This document shows, piece by piece, positions 54,858 to 63,407 of a stretch of DNA of 64,000 bases. The DNA is from Kushneria sinocarnis (lineage in GTDB: Bacteria > Pseudomonadota > Gammaproteobacteria > Pseudomonadales > Halomonadaceae): positions 124,001-188,000 of the forward strand of contig NZ_RBIN01000002.1 of NCBI RefSeq assembly GCF_003633775.1, read 5' to 3'. Each line of letters opens with the position of its first letter. The stretch's first letter is position 1. The position numbers and the translations under genes are program-made. A model generated the notes under the pieces. The model saw only the letters and a list, made by a program, of their open reading frames with translations. It ran no database searches and was not told where the DNA came from.

Positions 54858-55736
54858 TCAAGGGCGGCTGCCCGGGCCTGACGCCGGGTCATCCCCGGGG
54901 GGCTCCCTTCGCTCTTCGAACGCCTCGCTCAGCCACAGCGCCCCCGGCCGAATCAGTCCGATATCTCCGGCTGAAGCGGGGGTCAGCACTCGCGCCCGGC
55001 CGGTTTTTGTCACCCCCTCCACCACACCCATGGCCTCCTCCCGCCGGCGGTCGATCAGCCCCACCAGCTGACGCCTCGAGAGCGTCTGGTGGCCTGCCAC
55101 GCGCAACCGACCGAGCGTCAGCTCCCGTGTCTCGGCGGTGGCAAGATAGCGCCGGAAGGCCTCGATTCGTGCCCGGCGCCGTTCGCCCCGCCCCCGGCGT
55201 CTGGCATGCGGCGAGGCGGCCAGCCGCAGCACCGGAAACCGAGCGTGGCCTTGCAGGATGGCGTCCAATGCCGGGTCATCGCCCAGTGCCACGATCAGCT
55301 GCGGGTGCACGGCGTCAATCACGCTCGCCTTGAGTGCCCGCCCCCGGCCGCCGAGCAGGCCGCTGGTGTTGACCACGGTCAGTGACGCCCGGTTGTGCTT
55401 CAGCAGCCCCGGCAGGGCACGCCTTACCCCCTTCAGGGCCTCTGCCGCACTGGGGGTGCCGACAAACGCCAGCCTTGCCAGACAGTCCGGTGCATCGAGC
55501 CGCGAGCGGGTCAGGGTTGCCGGCGGGCCGACCATCTTCTGCCCGGGATCGGTATCCACCAGCTCATGCGTGCATCCCGCCCGGGCAGCCGCGGCCATCA
55601 GGGCCCGGCAGAAGGTGCTCTTGCCGGTGTCCACGGCGCCCAGCACCACGACCCGGCCACCCCCGTGGCCCAGGATGTGCGCGATGGCACGCTCCCATGC
55701 GGCAGGCAGATCAATGCCGGTTTCATCAGGGCGCAT
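54858..55736 (-). CDS. Clp1/Grc3-like P-loop nucleotide kinase
   Basis: The 292-residue protein starts at the ATG at 55736 with GGAG 8 nt upstream. It has an atypical Walker A, LGAVDTGKSTF, a following VDTDPGQ segment, and LTVVNTSGLLGGRGRALKAS. These are features of the Clp1 P-loop family, which in archaea and eukaryotes phosphorylates RNA 5'-OH ends. The C-terminal ~110 residues form a strand-rich domain (VGLIDRRREEAMGVVEGV). Bacterial members are uncharacterised as far as I know. It is convergent with yeeN and downstream of katA on the same strand. Substrate is unknown. Confidence 0.8.
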   Translation of the reverse strand: MRPDETGIDLPAAWERAIAHILGHGGGRVVVLGAVDTGKSTFCRALMAAAARAGCTHELVDTDPGQKMVGPPATLTRSRLDAPDCLARLAFVGTPSAAEALKGVRRALPGLLKHNRASLTVVNTSGLLGGRGRALKASVIDAVHPQLIVALGDDPALDAILQGHARFPVLRLAASPHARRRGRGERRRARIEAFRRYLATAETRELTLGRLRVAGHQTLSRRQLVGLIDRRREEAMGVVEGVTKTGRARVLTPASAGDIGLIRPGALWLSEAFEERREPPGDDPASGPGSRP

Positions 55737-55800
55737 TACGGGACTCCGGAAGCGTAGGGGCAGCATCCGACAGCATGGCGCCCCCGGGCCCCGACGACAA

Positions 55801-55838
55801 CGGGCCCGCCCATCCGAGGATGGGCGGGCCCGTTTTTT
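55801..55838. terminator. Strong hairpin after katA
   Basis: A 14-bp perfect stem CGGGCCCGCCCATC / GATGGGCGGGCCCG with a 4-nt loop lies 31 bp beyond the katA stop. The uninterrupted T6 tract is on the plus strand (55833-55838), whereas katA on the minus strand is followed only by TTGTCG. It therefore looks like an intrinsic terminator for leftward katA transcription with a poor U-tract, and a better one for rightward read-through. Confidence 0.65.
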
Positions 55839-55869
55839 CACTTACGCAGCGAATCGATCGTGAACGTGC

Positions 55870-57330
55870 TCAGCCCTTCTGGGCGCGAACACCCTCTTCG
55901 ATACGCTGGCCGATGGTGGCGTCGATGTTGCGCCAGTACTCGAAGGCACGCTCCAGTACCGGCTCGGAGACACCGCCACACAGATGGCCGACCACGTTCG
56001 ACACCAGCCGATCGCGCGCCGGCTGATCCATGATCTTGTTGATCAGGTCATTGGCCTGGCTGAAGTCGTCGTCATCCTGGCGCAGGGTGTAGGGCGCCCG
56101 CACCATCTGACCACTGGTCTGCCAGGTGGAGTCGGTGGGATAGCGTTCACCGTCGGCGGACGGCCCACCCTTGGTGTTCGGCGCATAGACCGGGTCGGAG
56201 ACCTTCTGCACCCGCATGGCACCGTCCTTGCTGTAGCTGTGGACGGGAGCGACCGGGGCATTGACCGGAATCTGCTTGTAGTTGACCCCCAGCCGGGCGC
56301 GGTGCGCATCGGCATAGGAGAAGATACGACCGATCAGCATCTTGTCCGGGCTGGTACCGATACCGGGCACCAGGTTGTTGGGCTCGAATGCCAGCTGCTC
56401 GATCTCGGTGTGATGATCGGTCGGATTGCGATCCAGCGTCAGCTTGCCGACCTTGATCAGCGGATAGTCCTCATGCGGCCAGACCTTGGTCAGATCGAAG
56501 GGGTTGATCCGATAGGTTTCCGCCTCCTCGAACGGCATGACCTGCATGTAGAGCGTCCAGCTCGGATAGTCGCCGCGCTGGATGGCATCGAACAGGTCAC
56601 GGGTATGGTAGTCACCATCACCGCTGGAGAGCCGATCGCCCTCTTCCTGGGTCAGGCACTCGATGCCCTGGTCGGTCTTGAAGTGGTACTTGACCCAGAA
56701 CTTCTCGCCCTGGGCGTTGGCCCACATGTAGGTGTGGCTGGAGTAGCCGTTCATGTGGCGCCAGGTCTTCGGGATGCCCCGATCGCCCATCAGCCAGGTG
56801 ACCTGGTGGGCGGATTCCGGCGACAGGGTCCAGAAGTCCCACTGCATGTCGTGATCACGCAGGTTGTTGTCGGCACGCCGCTTCTGCGAACGGATGAAGT
56901 GCTGGAACTTCATCGGATCACGGATGAAGAACACCGGCGTGTTGTTCCCCACCATGTCGTAGTTGCCCTCGCTGGTATAGAACTTCAGCGAGAAGCCGCG
57001 CGGGTCACGCCAGGTATCGGGGCTGCCGCGCTCGCCGGCGACGGTGGAGAAGCGAATGGCGACTTCGGTTCTGGTACCCGGCTGGAAGACCGCGGCCCGG
57101 GTATACCGGCTGACATCCTCGGTCACCTCGAAATGACCGAAGGCACCACTGCCCTTGGCGTGCGGCTGGCGCTCGGGGATACGCTCGCGGTTGAAATTCG
57201 CCATCTGCTCGATCAGATAGTGATCGTGCATGACGATCGGACCATCCGGACCAACGGACAGGGAGTGCTCGTCGCTGGCTACCGGAATACCGGCATCGGT
57301 CGTTGTGGGCTTGCGGTTATCGCTGGTCAC
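55870..57330 (-). CDS. katA: Monofunctional heme catalase (small subunit, clade 3)
   Basis: This enzyme disproportionates hydrogen peroxide. I start it at a GTG (57330) with GGAGGGG ideally spaced upstream, giving [14 protein letters not shown] and 486 residues; an ATG 15 nt earlier is possible. Distal His 57 (in [14 protein letters not shown]), Asn 130 (MVGNNTP) and the heme-ligand Tyr 339 ([14 protein letters not shown]) are all present. The [20 protein letters not shown] block is canonical. No signal peptide is seen, so it is cytosolic. A possible OxyR-like site lies ~370 bp upstream. Confidence 0.95.
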   Translation of the reverse strand: MTSDNRKPTTTDAGIPVASDEHSLSVGPDGPIVMHDHYLIEQMANFNRERIPERQPHAKGSGAFGHFEVTEDVSRYTRAAVFQPGTRTEVAIRFSTVAGERGSPDTWRDPRGFSLKFYTSEGNYDMVGNNTPVFFIRDPMKFQHFIRSQKRRADNNLRDHDMQWDFWTLSPESAHQVTWLMGDRGIPKTWRHMNGYSSHTYMWANAQGEKFWVKYHFKTDQGIECLTQEEGDRLSSGDGDYHTRDLFDAIQRGDYPSWTLYMQVMPFEEAETYRINPFDLTKVWPHEDYPLIKVGKLTLDRNPTDHHTEIEQLAFEPNNLVPGIGTSPDKMLIGRIFSYADAHRARLGVNYKQIPVNAPVAPVHSYSKDGAMRVQKVSDPVYAPNTKGGPSADGERYPTDSTWQTSGQMVRAPYTLRQDDDDFSQANDLINKIMDQPARDRLVSNVVGHLCGGVSEPVLERAFEYWRNIDATIGQRIEEGVRAQKG

Positions 57331-57994
57331 GATGTTCCCCTCCATTGCCTTGTGGGCGCGGTTTTCCAAACCGCGCTCTGCTCTGCTCGGACGGCTCATC
57401 CGCAATGCAGCCTGCCAGGGCTGCATGGTCAGGCGGGTTACCCGAATAGCGGCAGGAACCCTGCATGCTCCTCATGTAGCCGATTGCTTCTGGCATCCCA
57501 TGGATTCAGCCTGTCGCGAGCACCCCGACACATCTAAAGAAAAGGTGCGGCCATGTCTACCCGTCGCAGTGCCGCGCAAAGGCCTGTCGGCGCCGCCGGC
57601 GATCCTTTCATCGCCGGGCACAAAAGAGGCTTCTGCCCTGCAGCGCTGCCATGCCGCCGGCCGCACGATAGGCAATGGTTTTCGCATGCAATCTATAGAT
57701 AACCGGAAACTATTCAGATCATCATGAAATACCATCGTCACTGCAGCCCCTGTAACCACCGGGGCAACACTCCTCAAAATAGCCGGCCAGCGACAACGGC
57801 TGCCGCGATACCGCTCGAACACCACTTCCGGATCCATTGCCACATGGCCGACATCGTGTTCGACCCGGCCTGCAGGATCAGGCAGAAATGATGGCGAATC
57901 GGATCAGTACAATACGCACTGGCAAGCCATACTCAACCGTGCAGCGATTCATTTTCATTCGGTGAGTCGGTTTGCCAACCGACAGAAGTGCCGC
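57331..57994. promoter_or_regulatory. 664-bp divergent gene-free region, katA / aldo-keto reductase
   Basis: No recognisable protein is encoded here on either strand. At 57699-57735 the series ATAA-N7-CTAT-N7-ATCA-N7-CCAT matches 12 of 16 positions of the OxyR pattern ATAG-N7-CTAT-N7-ATAG-N7-CTAT. A perfect ATCTATAGAT palindrome abuts it at 57691-57700. The stretch 57680-57760 is locally AT-rich, as expected for promoters. The rest shows nothing I can name. Peroxide control of katA is an inference. Confidence 0.35.
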
Positions 57995-59071
57995 ATGCGT
58001 TACAGGAAGCTGGGTAATACCGGGCTGTTCGTCTCCGAACTCTGCCTGGGGACCATGACCTTCGGCGGCGAAGGGGAATTCTGGAATCAGATCGGTGACC
58101 TGCAGCAGGCCGATGCCGACCGGCTGGTCGGCTGGGCACTGGAGTCCGGCATCAACTTCATCGATACCGCCGATGTGTACTCCCAGGGCCAGGCGGAAGT
58201 GATTACCGGTCAGGCGCTGAAGAATCTGGACGTGCCGCGCGATGATGTGGTGGTCGCCACCAAGGTGTTCGGCGCCACCGGCAGTGGCGCCGCCAGCGAT
58301 GCCGGCCGTGGTCAGGGCATCAATGCGCGAGGCGCGTCGCGCTATCACATCATGCACGGCATCAAGGAGAGCCTGAAACGGCTACAGCTCGATCACATCG
58401 ACCTTTATCAGATTCACGGCTTCGACCCCGCCACCCCGATCGAGGAGACCGTGCGGGCGCTCGACACCCTGGTCGAGCACGGTTTCGTGCGCTATGTGGG
58501 CGTCTCGAACTGGGCGGCCTGGCAGATCATGAAGGCACTGGGGATCGCTGAACGTCACGGTCTGTCGCGCTTCGAGTCGCTGCAGGCGTACTACACCCTG
58601 GCCGGCCGTGATCTCGAACGTGAACTGGTCCCCCTGCTCAACAGTGAAAATCTCGGTCTGATGGTCTGGAGCCCGCTCGCCGGCGGACTGCTGAGCGGCA
58701 AGTACAGTCGTGATCAGCAGGGCGAAGCCGGCAGCCGCCGCACCACCTTCGACTTCCCGCCGGTCGATCGCGAGCGCGCCTTTGACTGCATCGATGTCAT
58801 GCAGCGCATCGCCGGCACACACGGTGTCAGCGTGGCGCAGATCGCGCTCGCCTGGCTTCTGCATCAGCAGACGGTCACCAGCGTGATCATCGGTGCCAAA
58901 CGCGTTGACCAGCTCGATGACAACATCGCTGCCACCCGGGTGAGGCTCAGTGATACCGAGCTGGCCGAACTGGAACGCGTCAGTGCCCTGCCACCCGAGT
59001 ACCCCGGCTGGATGCTGGAACGCCAGGGCGAATATCGCCGCGAACAGCTGAAGGAGTCGAACGAGCGCTGA
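57995..59071 (+). CDS. Aldo/keto reductase
   Basis: The 358-residue NADPH-dependent reductase has the AKR barrel signatures: MRYRKLGNTGLFVSELCLG at the start, the catalytic Asp and Tyr in NFIDTADVYSQG, Lys in VVATKVFG, and His in YQIHGFD. The cofactor loop is VIIGAKRVDQLDDNI. The ATG at 57995 is chosen because the family begins MxYRxLG; an in-frame GTG at 57962 is less likely. The substrate is unknown. It is divergent from katA across a long regulatory gap. Confidence 0.92.
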   Translation: MRYRKLGNTGLFVSELCLGTMTFGGEGEFWNQIGDLQQADADRLVGWALESGINFIDTADVYSQGQAEVITGQALKNLDVPRDDVVVATKVFGATGSGAASDAGRGQGINARGASRYHIMHGIKESLKRLQLDHIDLYQIHGFDPATPIEETVRALDTLVEHGFVRYVGVSNWAAWQIMKALGIAERHGLSRFESLQAYYTLAGRDLERELVPLLNSENLGLMVWSPLAGGLLSGKYSRDQQGEAGSRRTTFDFPPVDRERAFDCIDVMQRIAGTHGVSVAQIALAWLLHQQTVTSVIIGAKRVDQLDDNIAATRVRLSDTELAELERVSALPPEYPGWMLERQGEYRREQLKESNER

Positions 59072-59134
59072 CAACTCACCGGCGCCCGGCTCCCGGCCGG
59101 GCGCCCCGCCCGAGCCGGGTCAGCCCGGACGGCA

Positions 59135-59162
59135 TTGCAATATGTCAGCGCATTACTATATT
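59135..59162 (+). promoter_or_regulatory. Candidate cyoABCD promoter
   Basis: TTGCAA (59135-59140) and TATATT (59157-59162) are separated by 16 bp, about 50 bp ahead of the cyoA ATG. The region is distinctly AT-rich against its surroundings. No ArcA or Fur site is obvious. Confidence 0.55.
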
Positions 59163-59212
59163 GCCACTTCAGGCATGGTTAAGGTTGTTCCTGCCAGGGA
59201 AGTGGCATCGAC

Positions 59213-60298
59213 ATGAACATTTCAAACCTTGGCCCCGTTACGGGTATACGGGGTAATCCGGGCACACGCCTGATCCGCTGCTGGATCACTCTGCTGAGCA
59301 TCACCCTGCTCGCCGGCTGTAGTGACGGCCACATCAGTTTCCTCGATCCTCAGGGCCCCATCGCTCGTGCTCAATACGAACACTTCTGGTTCGTGATCGG
59401 CATGTGCCTGATCGTGGTATTACCGGTTTTCATTTTTACCCCGCTCATCGCCTGGCGCTATCGATACCACGGCAAGGCCGTTTACAAGCCGAGCTGGGCC
59501 TTTTCGAAGGTCATGGACACCCTCATCTGGGGCGTGCCCTTCGTCGTGGTTGCCATCATGAGTGTCGTGCTCTGGCAGCAGACCACGACACTCGACCCCT
59601 ATAAGCCGCTTGATGGACCGCAAAAACCGTTGCAGGTGGAAGTGGTCGGCTTCGACTGGAAGTGGCTGTTCATCTACCCCGACCAGGGCATCGCCACGGT
59701 GGGCCGGCTGGTGATTCCGGCCGATCGCCCGATCTCCTTTCGCCTGACCTCCGCTTCGGTCATGCAGACCTTCTTCATCCCCGCGCTCGGCAGTCAGATG
59801 GATGTCATGAACCGCATGGTGACCCGGTTGCATCTGAAAGCCAGTCATACCGGCACCTTCAAGGGTCGCAACATGCAGTACAACGGCCGGGGATTCCACA
59901 AGCAGCAGTTCGATGTCGATGCCGTCAGCCCCGAAGCCTTTGATGAGTTCGTACAGCGCGTAAAGCAGCAGGGTCAGCCACTGGGTCGTCAGGCCTATAC
60001 GGCGCTCTCCAGGCGAGGCACCAGCGAGGACGTGGCCCGGGCACTCGGTCTTCACGGTGATACGGTCCGGTTCTCCCGGGTATCAGGCGCTCTTTTCTCG
60101 ACCATCGTCAACAGCGCCCATGCCGACTGGGCCGCTCCGGTGGCCAGACCACCACGAGCTGGACCGGCTGCGACCACGAATGGCGATTCAACCCACCCCG
60201 GGACCACGATGCCTGCCCGGGCCATTCCGCTCAGGCAAACGACGCGCGCCACGTCTCTTCCGCAAGCCGATCATCAGCACAGGGAGACGGCACAATGA
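59213..60298 (+). CDS. cyoA: Cytochrome o ubiquinol oxidase subunit II
   Basis: This is the periplasm-facing subunit of a heme-copper quinol oxidase. The 361-residue protein has a lipoprotein signal ending LLAGC (Cys ~36), two membrane helices (residues ~60-85 and ~103-125) and a cupredoxin domain. QVEVVGFDWKWLFIYPDQGI and FFIPALGSQMDVMNRM are typical. The CuA Cys ligands of cytochrome c oxidases are absent, pointing to quinol as donor. The last ~50 residues are Pro/Ala/Thr-rich and low in complexity. Its stop overlaps the cyoB start (ATGA). Confidence 0.93.
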   Translation: MNISNLGPVTGIRGNPGTRLIRCWITLLSITLLAGCSDGHISFLDPQGPIARAQYEHFWFVIGMCLIVVLPVFIFTPLIAWRYRYHGKAVYKPSWAFSKVMDTLIWGVPFVVVAIMSVVLWQQTTTLDPYKPLDGPQKPLQVEVVGFDWKWLFIYPDQGIATVGRLVIPADRPISFRLTSASVMQTFFIPALGSQMDVMNRMVTRLHLKASHTGTFKGRNMQYNGRGFHKQQFDVDAVSPEAFDEFVQRVKQQGQPLGRQAYTALSRRGTSEDVARALGLHGDTVRFSRVSGALFSTIVNSAHADWAAPVARPPRAGPAATTNGDSTHPGTTMPARAIPLRQTTRATSLPQADHQHRETAQ

Positions 60299-62400
60299 AT
60301 CATCTTTCCGATCTCCTGCTCGGGCGGCTCGGCCGGGATGCGCTCCCCTTCTGGGAGATGCTGAAGGACCCCACGACCTCCAGCATCATCAACGGCATTA
60401 TCGCGACCGGGGCAGCCGCCATGGTCATTCTCGGCGCGCTGGTGGTGGCTGGCCTGCTGACCTGGTATGGCAAATGGAAGATCCTGTGGCGTGACTGGCT
60501 GACCAGTCCCGATCACAAGAAGATCGGCATCATGTTCATCATCATCGCCATGGTGATGCTGCTCAGAGCCGTTATCGAGGCCGCCATCATGCGGGCTCAG
60601 CAGGCCCTTGGGCTGGGCGGTGGCTTCCTGTCGCCCGAGCATTTCGGCCAGCTGTTCACCACCCACGGCACCATCATGATCTTCTTCATGGCGATGCCGT
60701 TTCTGACCGGCGTGATCAACCATGTGATGCCGCTGCAGATCGGGGCACGCGATCTCTCCTTCCCGGTGATGAACACCGTCAGCCTCGGGCTGACCGCTGC
60801 CGGCGCGGCACTGGTGATGGTATCGCTGGTACTCGCCCCTTTCTCGACCGGTGGCTGGAGCGGCTATCCGCCCTTCACCGAGAGCGCCGTGAACCCCGGT
60901 GCAGGTGTGGACTACTGGATCTGGGCGGTCACGCTCTCGACGCTCTCCTCAACCCTGACCGGCATCAACTTCGCGGTCACGATCTATAAAAAGCGCACCC
61001 GAGGCATGAACCTGATGCGCATGCCGCTGTTCTGCTGGGTGTCACTGTGCACCGCCATCCTGATGATCTTCGGCATGCCCCCGCTGACCGTTGCCACGGC
61101 CCTGCTGGCGCTGGATCGCTATCTCGACTTCCATTTCTTCACCGCCGATCTCGGCGGCAACATGATGAACTACATCAACCTGTTCTGGGCCTTCGGCCAT
61201 CCGGAAGTCTATATCCTGATCCTGCCGGCCTTCGGCATCTATTCGGAGATCTTCGCCAACTTCTCCGGCAAGCAGCTCTACGGCTACACCACCCTGGTCA
61301 TCGCCACCATGGCGATCGCCGTGCTCTCCTTCACGGTCTGGCTGCACCACTTCTTCACCATGGGCCAGAGTGCGCACGTCAACGCGGTCTTCGGTATCGC
61401 CACCATGCTGATCGGGATACCGACCGGGGTGAAGATCTATGACTGGATGCTCACCATGTATCGGGGGCGCGTACGCTTCTCGATCCCCATGGTCTACGCG
61501 CTCGGCTTTCTGATGCTGTTTACCCTCGGTGGCCTCTCCGGCATCATCCTGGCCACGCCGAGCGTCGACTATCAGGTCCACAACTCGCTGTTTCTGGTGG
61601 CGCACTTTCACAACATGCTGATTCCGGGGCTGCTGTTCGGCATGCTGGCGGCCTACAACTACTGGTTTCCCAAGGCCTTCGGCTTCCGGCTGGAGGAGCG
61701 CTGGGGCTACCGGGCCGCCTTCAGCTGGATCATCGGCTTCATGCTGGCCTTCTTCCCGCTCTATGCACTGGGGCTACTGGGCATGCCCCGGCGCACGGTT
61801 ACCTTCTTCACCCCGGCCTATCTGCCCTGGACCCTGGCCGCCGGACTCGGCGCCCTCGTGATCCTGTTCGCCGTGTACTGCCTGATCATGCAGCTCTGGC
61901 AGAGCGTTCGCCTGCGCCAGGAAAACGCCACGCCCATCGGCGACCCGTGGGATGGCCGCAGCCTGGAATGGGCCACACCCGCACCACCGCCCGAGTACAA
62001 CTTCCCGGTGCTGCCCGAGGTCTACAGCCACGATCCCTTTACCGAGCAGAAAAGCGGCGGCCGGGCCTACCAGCGCCCCGAGCGGTACGCGGACATCACG
62101 ATGCCGGCCAATACCGCGATGGGCGTCATCACGGCCGTGACCGGCTTTCTGATGGCCTTCGGGCTGACCTGGTACATGTGGTGGCTGGTGATCGCCTCGG
62201 GCGCCGTCGCGCTGATCGCCGTGATTGCCAGAGGTTATGCGCGCAACACCACACGGGTCATTCCGGCCGCCGAAGTGCAACGCACCCACGAACGGTGGCT
62301 GGATGACGTGGCCCGCACCACCCCCGTCACCCGCGATCATGAGCACACCCGTGCCAACCGGGGGCTGGCCGTACCGCCCGAGCAGGGAGCCATTCAATGA
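60295..62400 (+). CDS. cyoB: Cytochrome o ubiquinol oxidase subunit I
   Basis: This is the catalytic proton-pumping subunit with low-spin heme and the heme-CuB site. The 701-residue protein has about 15 helices. HGTIMIFFMAMP carries a heme ligand, WAFGHPEVYILILPAFG carries the CuB His and cross-linked Tyr, and VAHFHNML carries heme ligands. GGAGACGG lies before the ATG. It overlaps cyoA and cyoC by 4 nt each, so the operon is tightly coupled. Confidence 0.97.
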   Translation: MNHLSDLLLGRLGRDALPFWEMLKDPTTSSIINGIIATGAAAMVILGALVVAGLLTWYGKWKILWRDWLTSPDHKKIGIMFIIIAMVMLLRAVIEAAIMRAQQALGLGGGFLSPEHFGQLFTTHGTIMIFFMAMPFLTGVINHVMPLQIGARDLSFPVMNTVSLGLTAAGAALVMVSLVLAPFSTGGWSGYPPFTESAVNPGAGVDYWIWAVTLSTLSSTLTGINFAVTIYKKRTRGMNLMRMPLFCWVSLCTAILMIFGMPPLTVATALLALDRYLDFHFFTADLGGNMMNYINLFWAFGHPEVYILILPAFGIYSEIFANFSGKQLYGYTTLVIATMAIAVLSFTVWLHHFFTMGQSAHVNAVFGIATMLIGIPTGVKIYDWMLTMYRGRVRFSIPMVYALGFLMLFTLGGLSGIILATPSVDYQVHNSLFLVAHFHNMLIPGLLFGMLAAYNYWFPKAFGFRLEERWGYRAAFSWIIGFMLAFFPLYALGLLGMPRRTVTFFTPAYLPWTLAAGLGALVILFAVYCLIMQLWQSVRLRQENATPIGDPWDGRSLEWATPAPPPEYNFPVLPEVYSHDPFTEQKSGGRAYQRPERYADITMPANTAMGVITAVTGFLMAFGLTWYMWWLVIASGAVALIAVIARGYARNTTRVIPAAEVQRTHERWLDDVARTTPVTRDHEHTRANRGLAVPPEQGAIQ

Positions 62401-63020
62401 GCACACAGCCGTCACGGCATCCGGGGCTCAACCTGGGCGAGCCCCACGCCGAAGCGCACAGCGCCAACGAGGAGTTCGTCTTCGGCTTCTGGGTTTTCAT
62501 GATGAGCGACTTCATCATCTTCGGCCTGCTGTTTGCCACCTACGCGACCATGCTGGGCGGGCAGGCGGGCGGCCCCGGGCCGGATGAGCTGTTCGAGCTG
62601 CGCGGCGCCTTCATCGAGACGATGCTGCTGCTGGTCAGCAGCTTCACCTTCGGCATGGCCTCGCTGGCGCTCAAGTATCGGGAAGACAGGAAGTGGCTGA
62701 TCATCTGGCTGCTGATCAGCCTGGTGCTGGGCGTGGCCTTCATCGGCCATGAGCTGCTCGACTTCCACAGGATGTTCGACAAGGGTGGCGTACCGAGCCG
62801 CAGCGGTTTTCTCTCGGCCTTCTTTGCGCTGGTACCGCTGCACGGGCTGCACGTCACCGCGGCCTGCATCTGGCTGATCGCCCTGCTCGGCCAGATCGCC
62901 GTTCACGGGCTGGATCACGGCGTCAAGATCTCGCTGACCCGTCTGGCCATCCTCTGGCACTTTCTGGACATCGTCTGGATCGGTATCTTTTCGCTGGTCT
63001 ATCTGGGAGGACTGGCATGA
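62397..63020 (+). CDS. cyoC: Cytochrome o ubiquinol oxidase subunit III
   Basis: This is the five-helix structural subunit of the quinol oxidase. The 207-residue protein has the FGFWVFMMSDFIIFGLLFATYA first helix region, SSFTFGMASLALKY, and FALVPLHGLHVTAACIWLI with the conserved HGLHV. It overlaps cyoB and cyoD by 4 nt. Length matches E. coli CyoC (204). Confidence 0.95.
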   Translation: MSTQPSRHPGLNLGEPHAEAHSANEEFVFGFWVFMMSDFIIFGLLFATYATMLGGQAGGPGPDELFELRGAFIETMLLLVSSFTFGMASLALKYREDRKWLIIWLLISLVLGVAFIGHELLDFHRMFDKGGVPSRSGFLSAFFALVPLHGLHVTAACIWLIALLGQIAVHGLDHGVKISLTRLAILWHFLDIVWIGIFSLVYLGGLA

Positions 63021-63364
63021 GCCATCGGGAACTCTCCGCGGCGCGCGCCCGGGAGCGGGCCACCGAGCTGAAAAGCTACATCACGGGATTCATTCTGGCG
63101 CTGGTGCTGACCCTGATCCCCTTCGGTCTGCTCGCCTTCACGCAACTTTCACGCATGGCACTCTTCTGCACCATCGGGCTCTGCGCCCTGCTCCAGGTCG
63201 TGGTGCACTTTCGCTTCTTCCTGCACATCACGCTGGCCCGGAACAAGCGCGAGGACCTGCAGCTGATCCTGTTTACCACGCTGATTCTGGCGATCATGTG
63301 CGGCGGCACGCTCTGGATCCTGTTCAACCTGTACACCCGCATGCTGCCGGGAATGATTCCGTAG
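63017..63364 (+). CDS. cyoD: Cytochrome o ubiquinol oxidase subunit IV
   Basis: This is the small assembly subunit with three helices. The 115-residue product shows KSYITGFILALVLTLIPF, then LCALLQVVVHFRFFLHI and a third helix (LILAIMCGGTLWILFNLYT). It ends the operon; the heme O synthase cyoE, which usually follows, is not here, and the next gene is convergent. No clear terminator is seen in the 43-bp gap. Confidence 0.93.
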   Translation: MSHRELSAARARERATELKSYITGFILALVLTLIPFGLLAFTQLSRMALFCTIGLCALLQVVVHFRFFLHITLARNKREDLQLILFTTLILAIMCGGTLWILFNLYTRMLPGMIP

Positions 63365-63407
63365 GCCGATCGGCCCCGGCCCCATGGCCGGTTCACCCGA
63401 TCCTCGT

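Noticed and set aside
57472-57843. 123-codon minus-strand frame in the katA upstream region
   Set aside because: No ribosome site, no recognisable domain, and it spans the AT-rich putative promoter and OxyR-like site.
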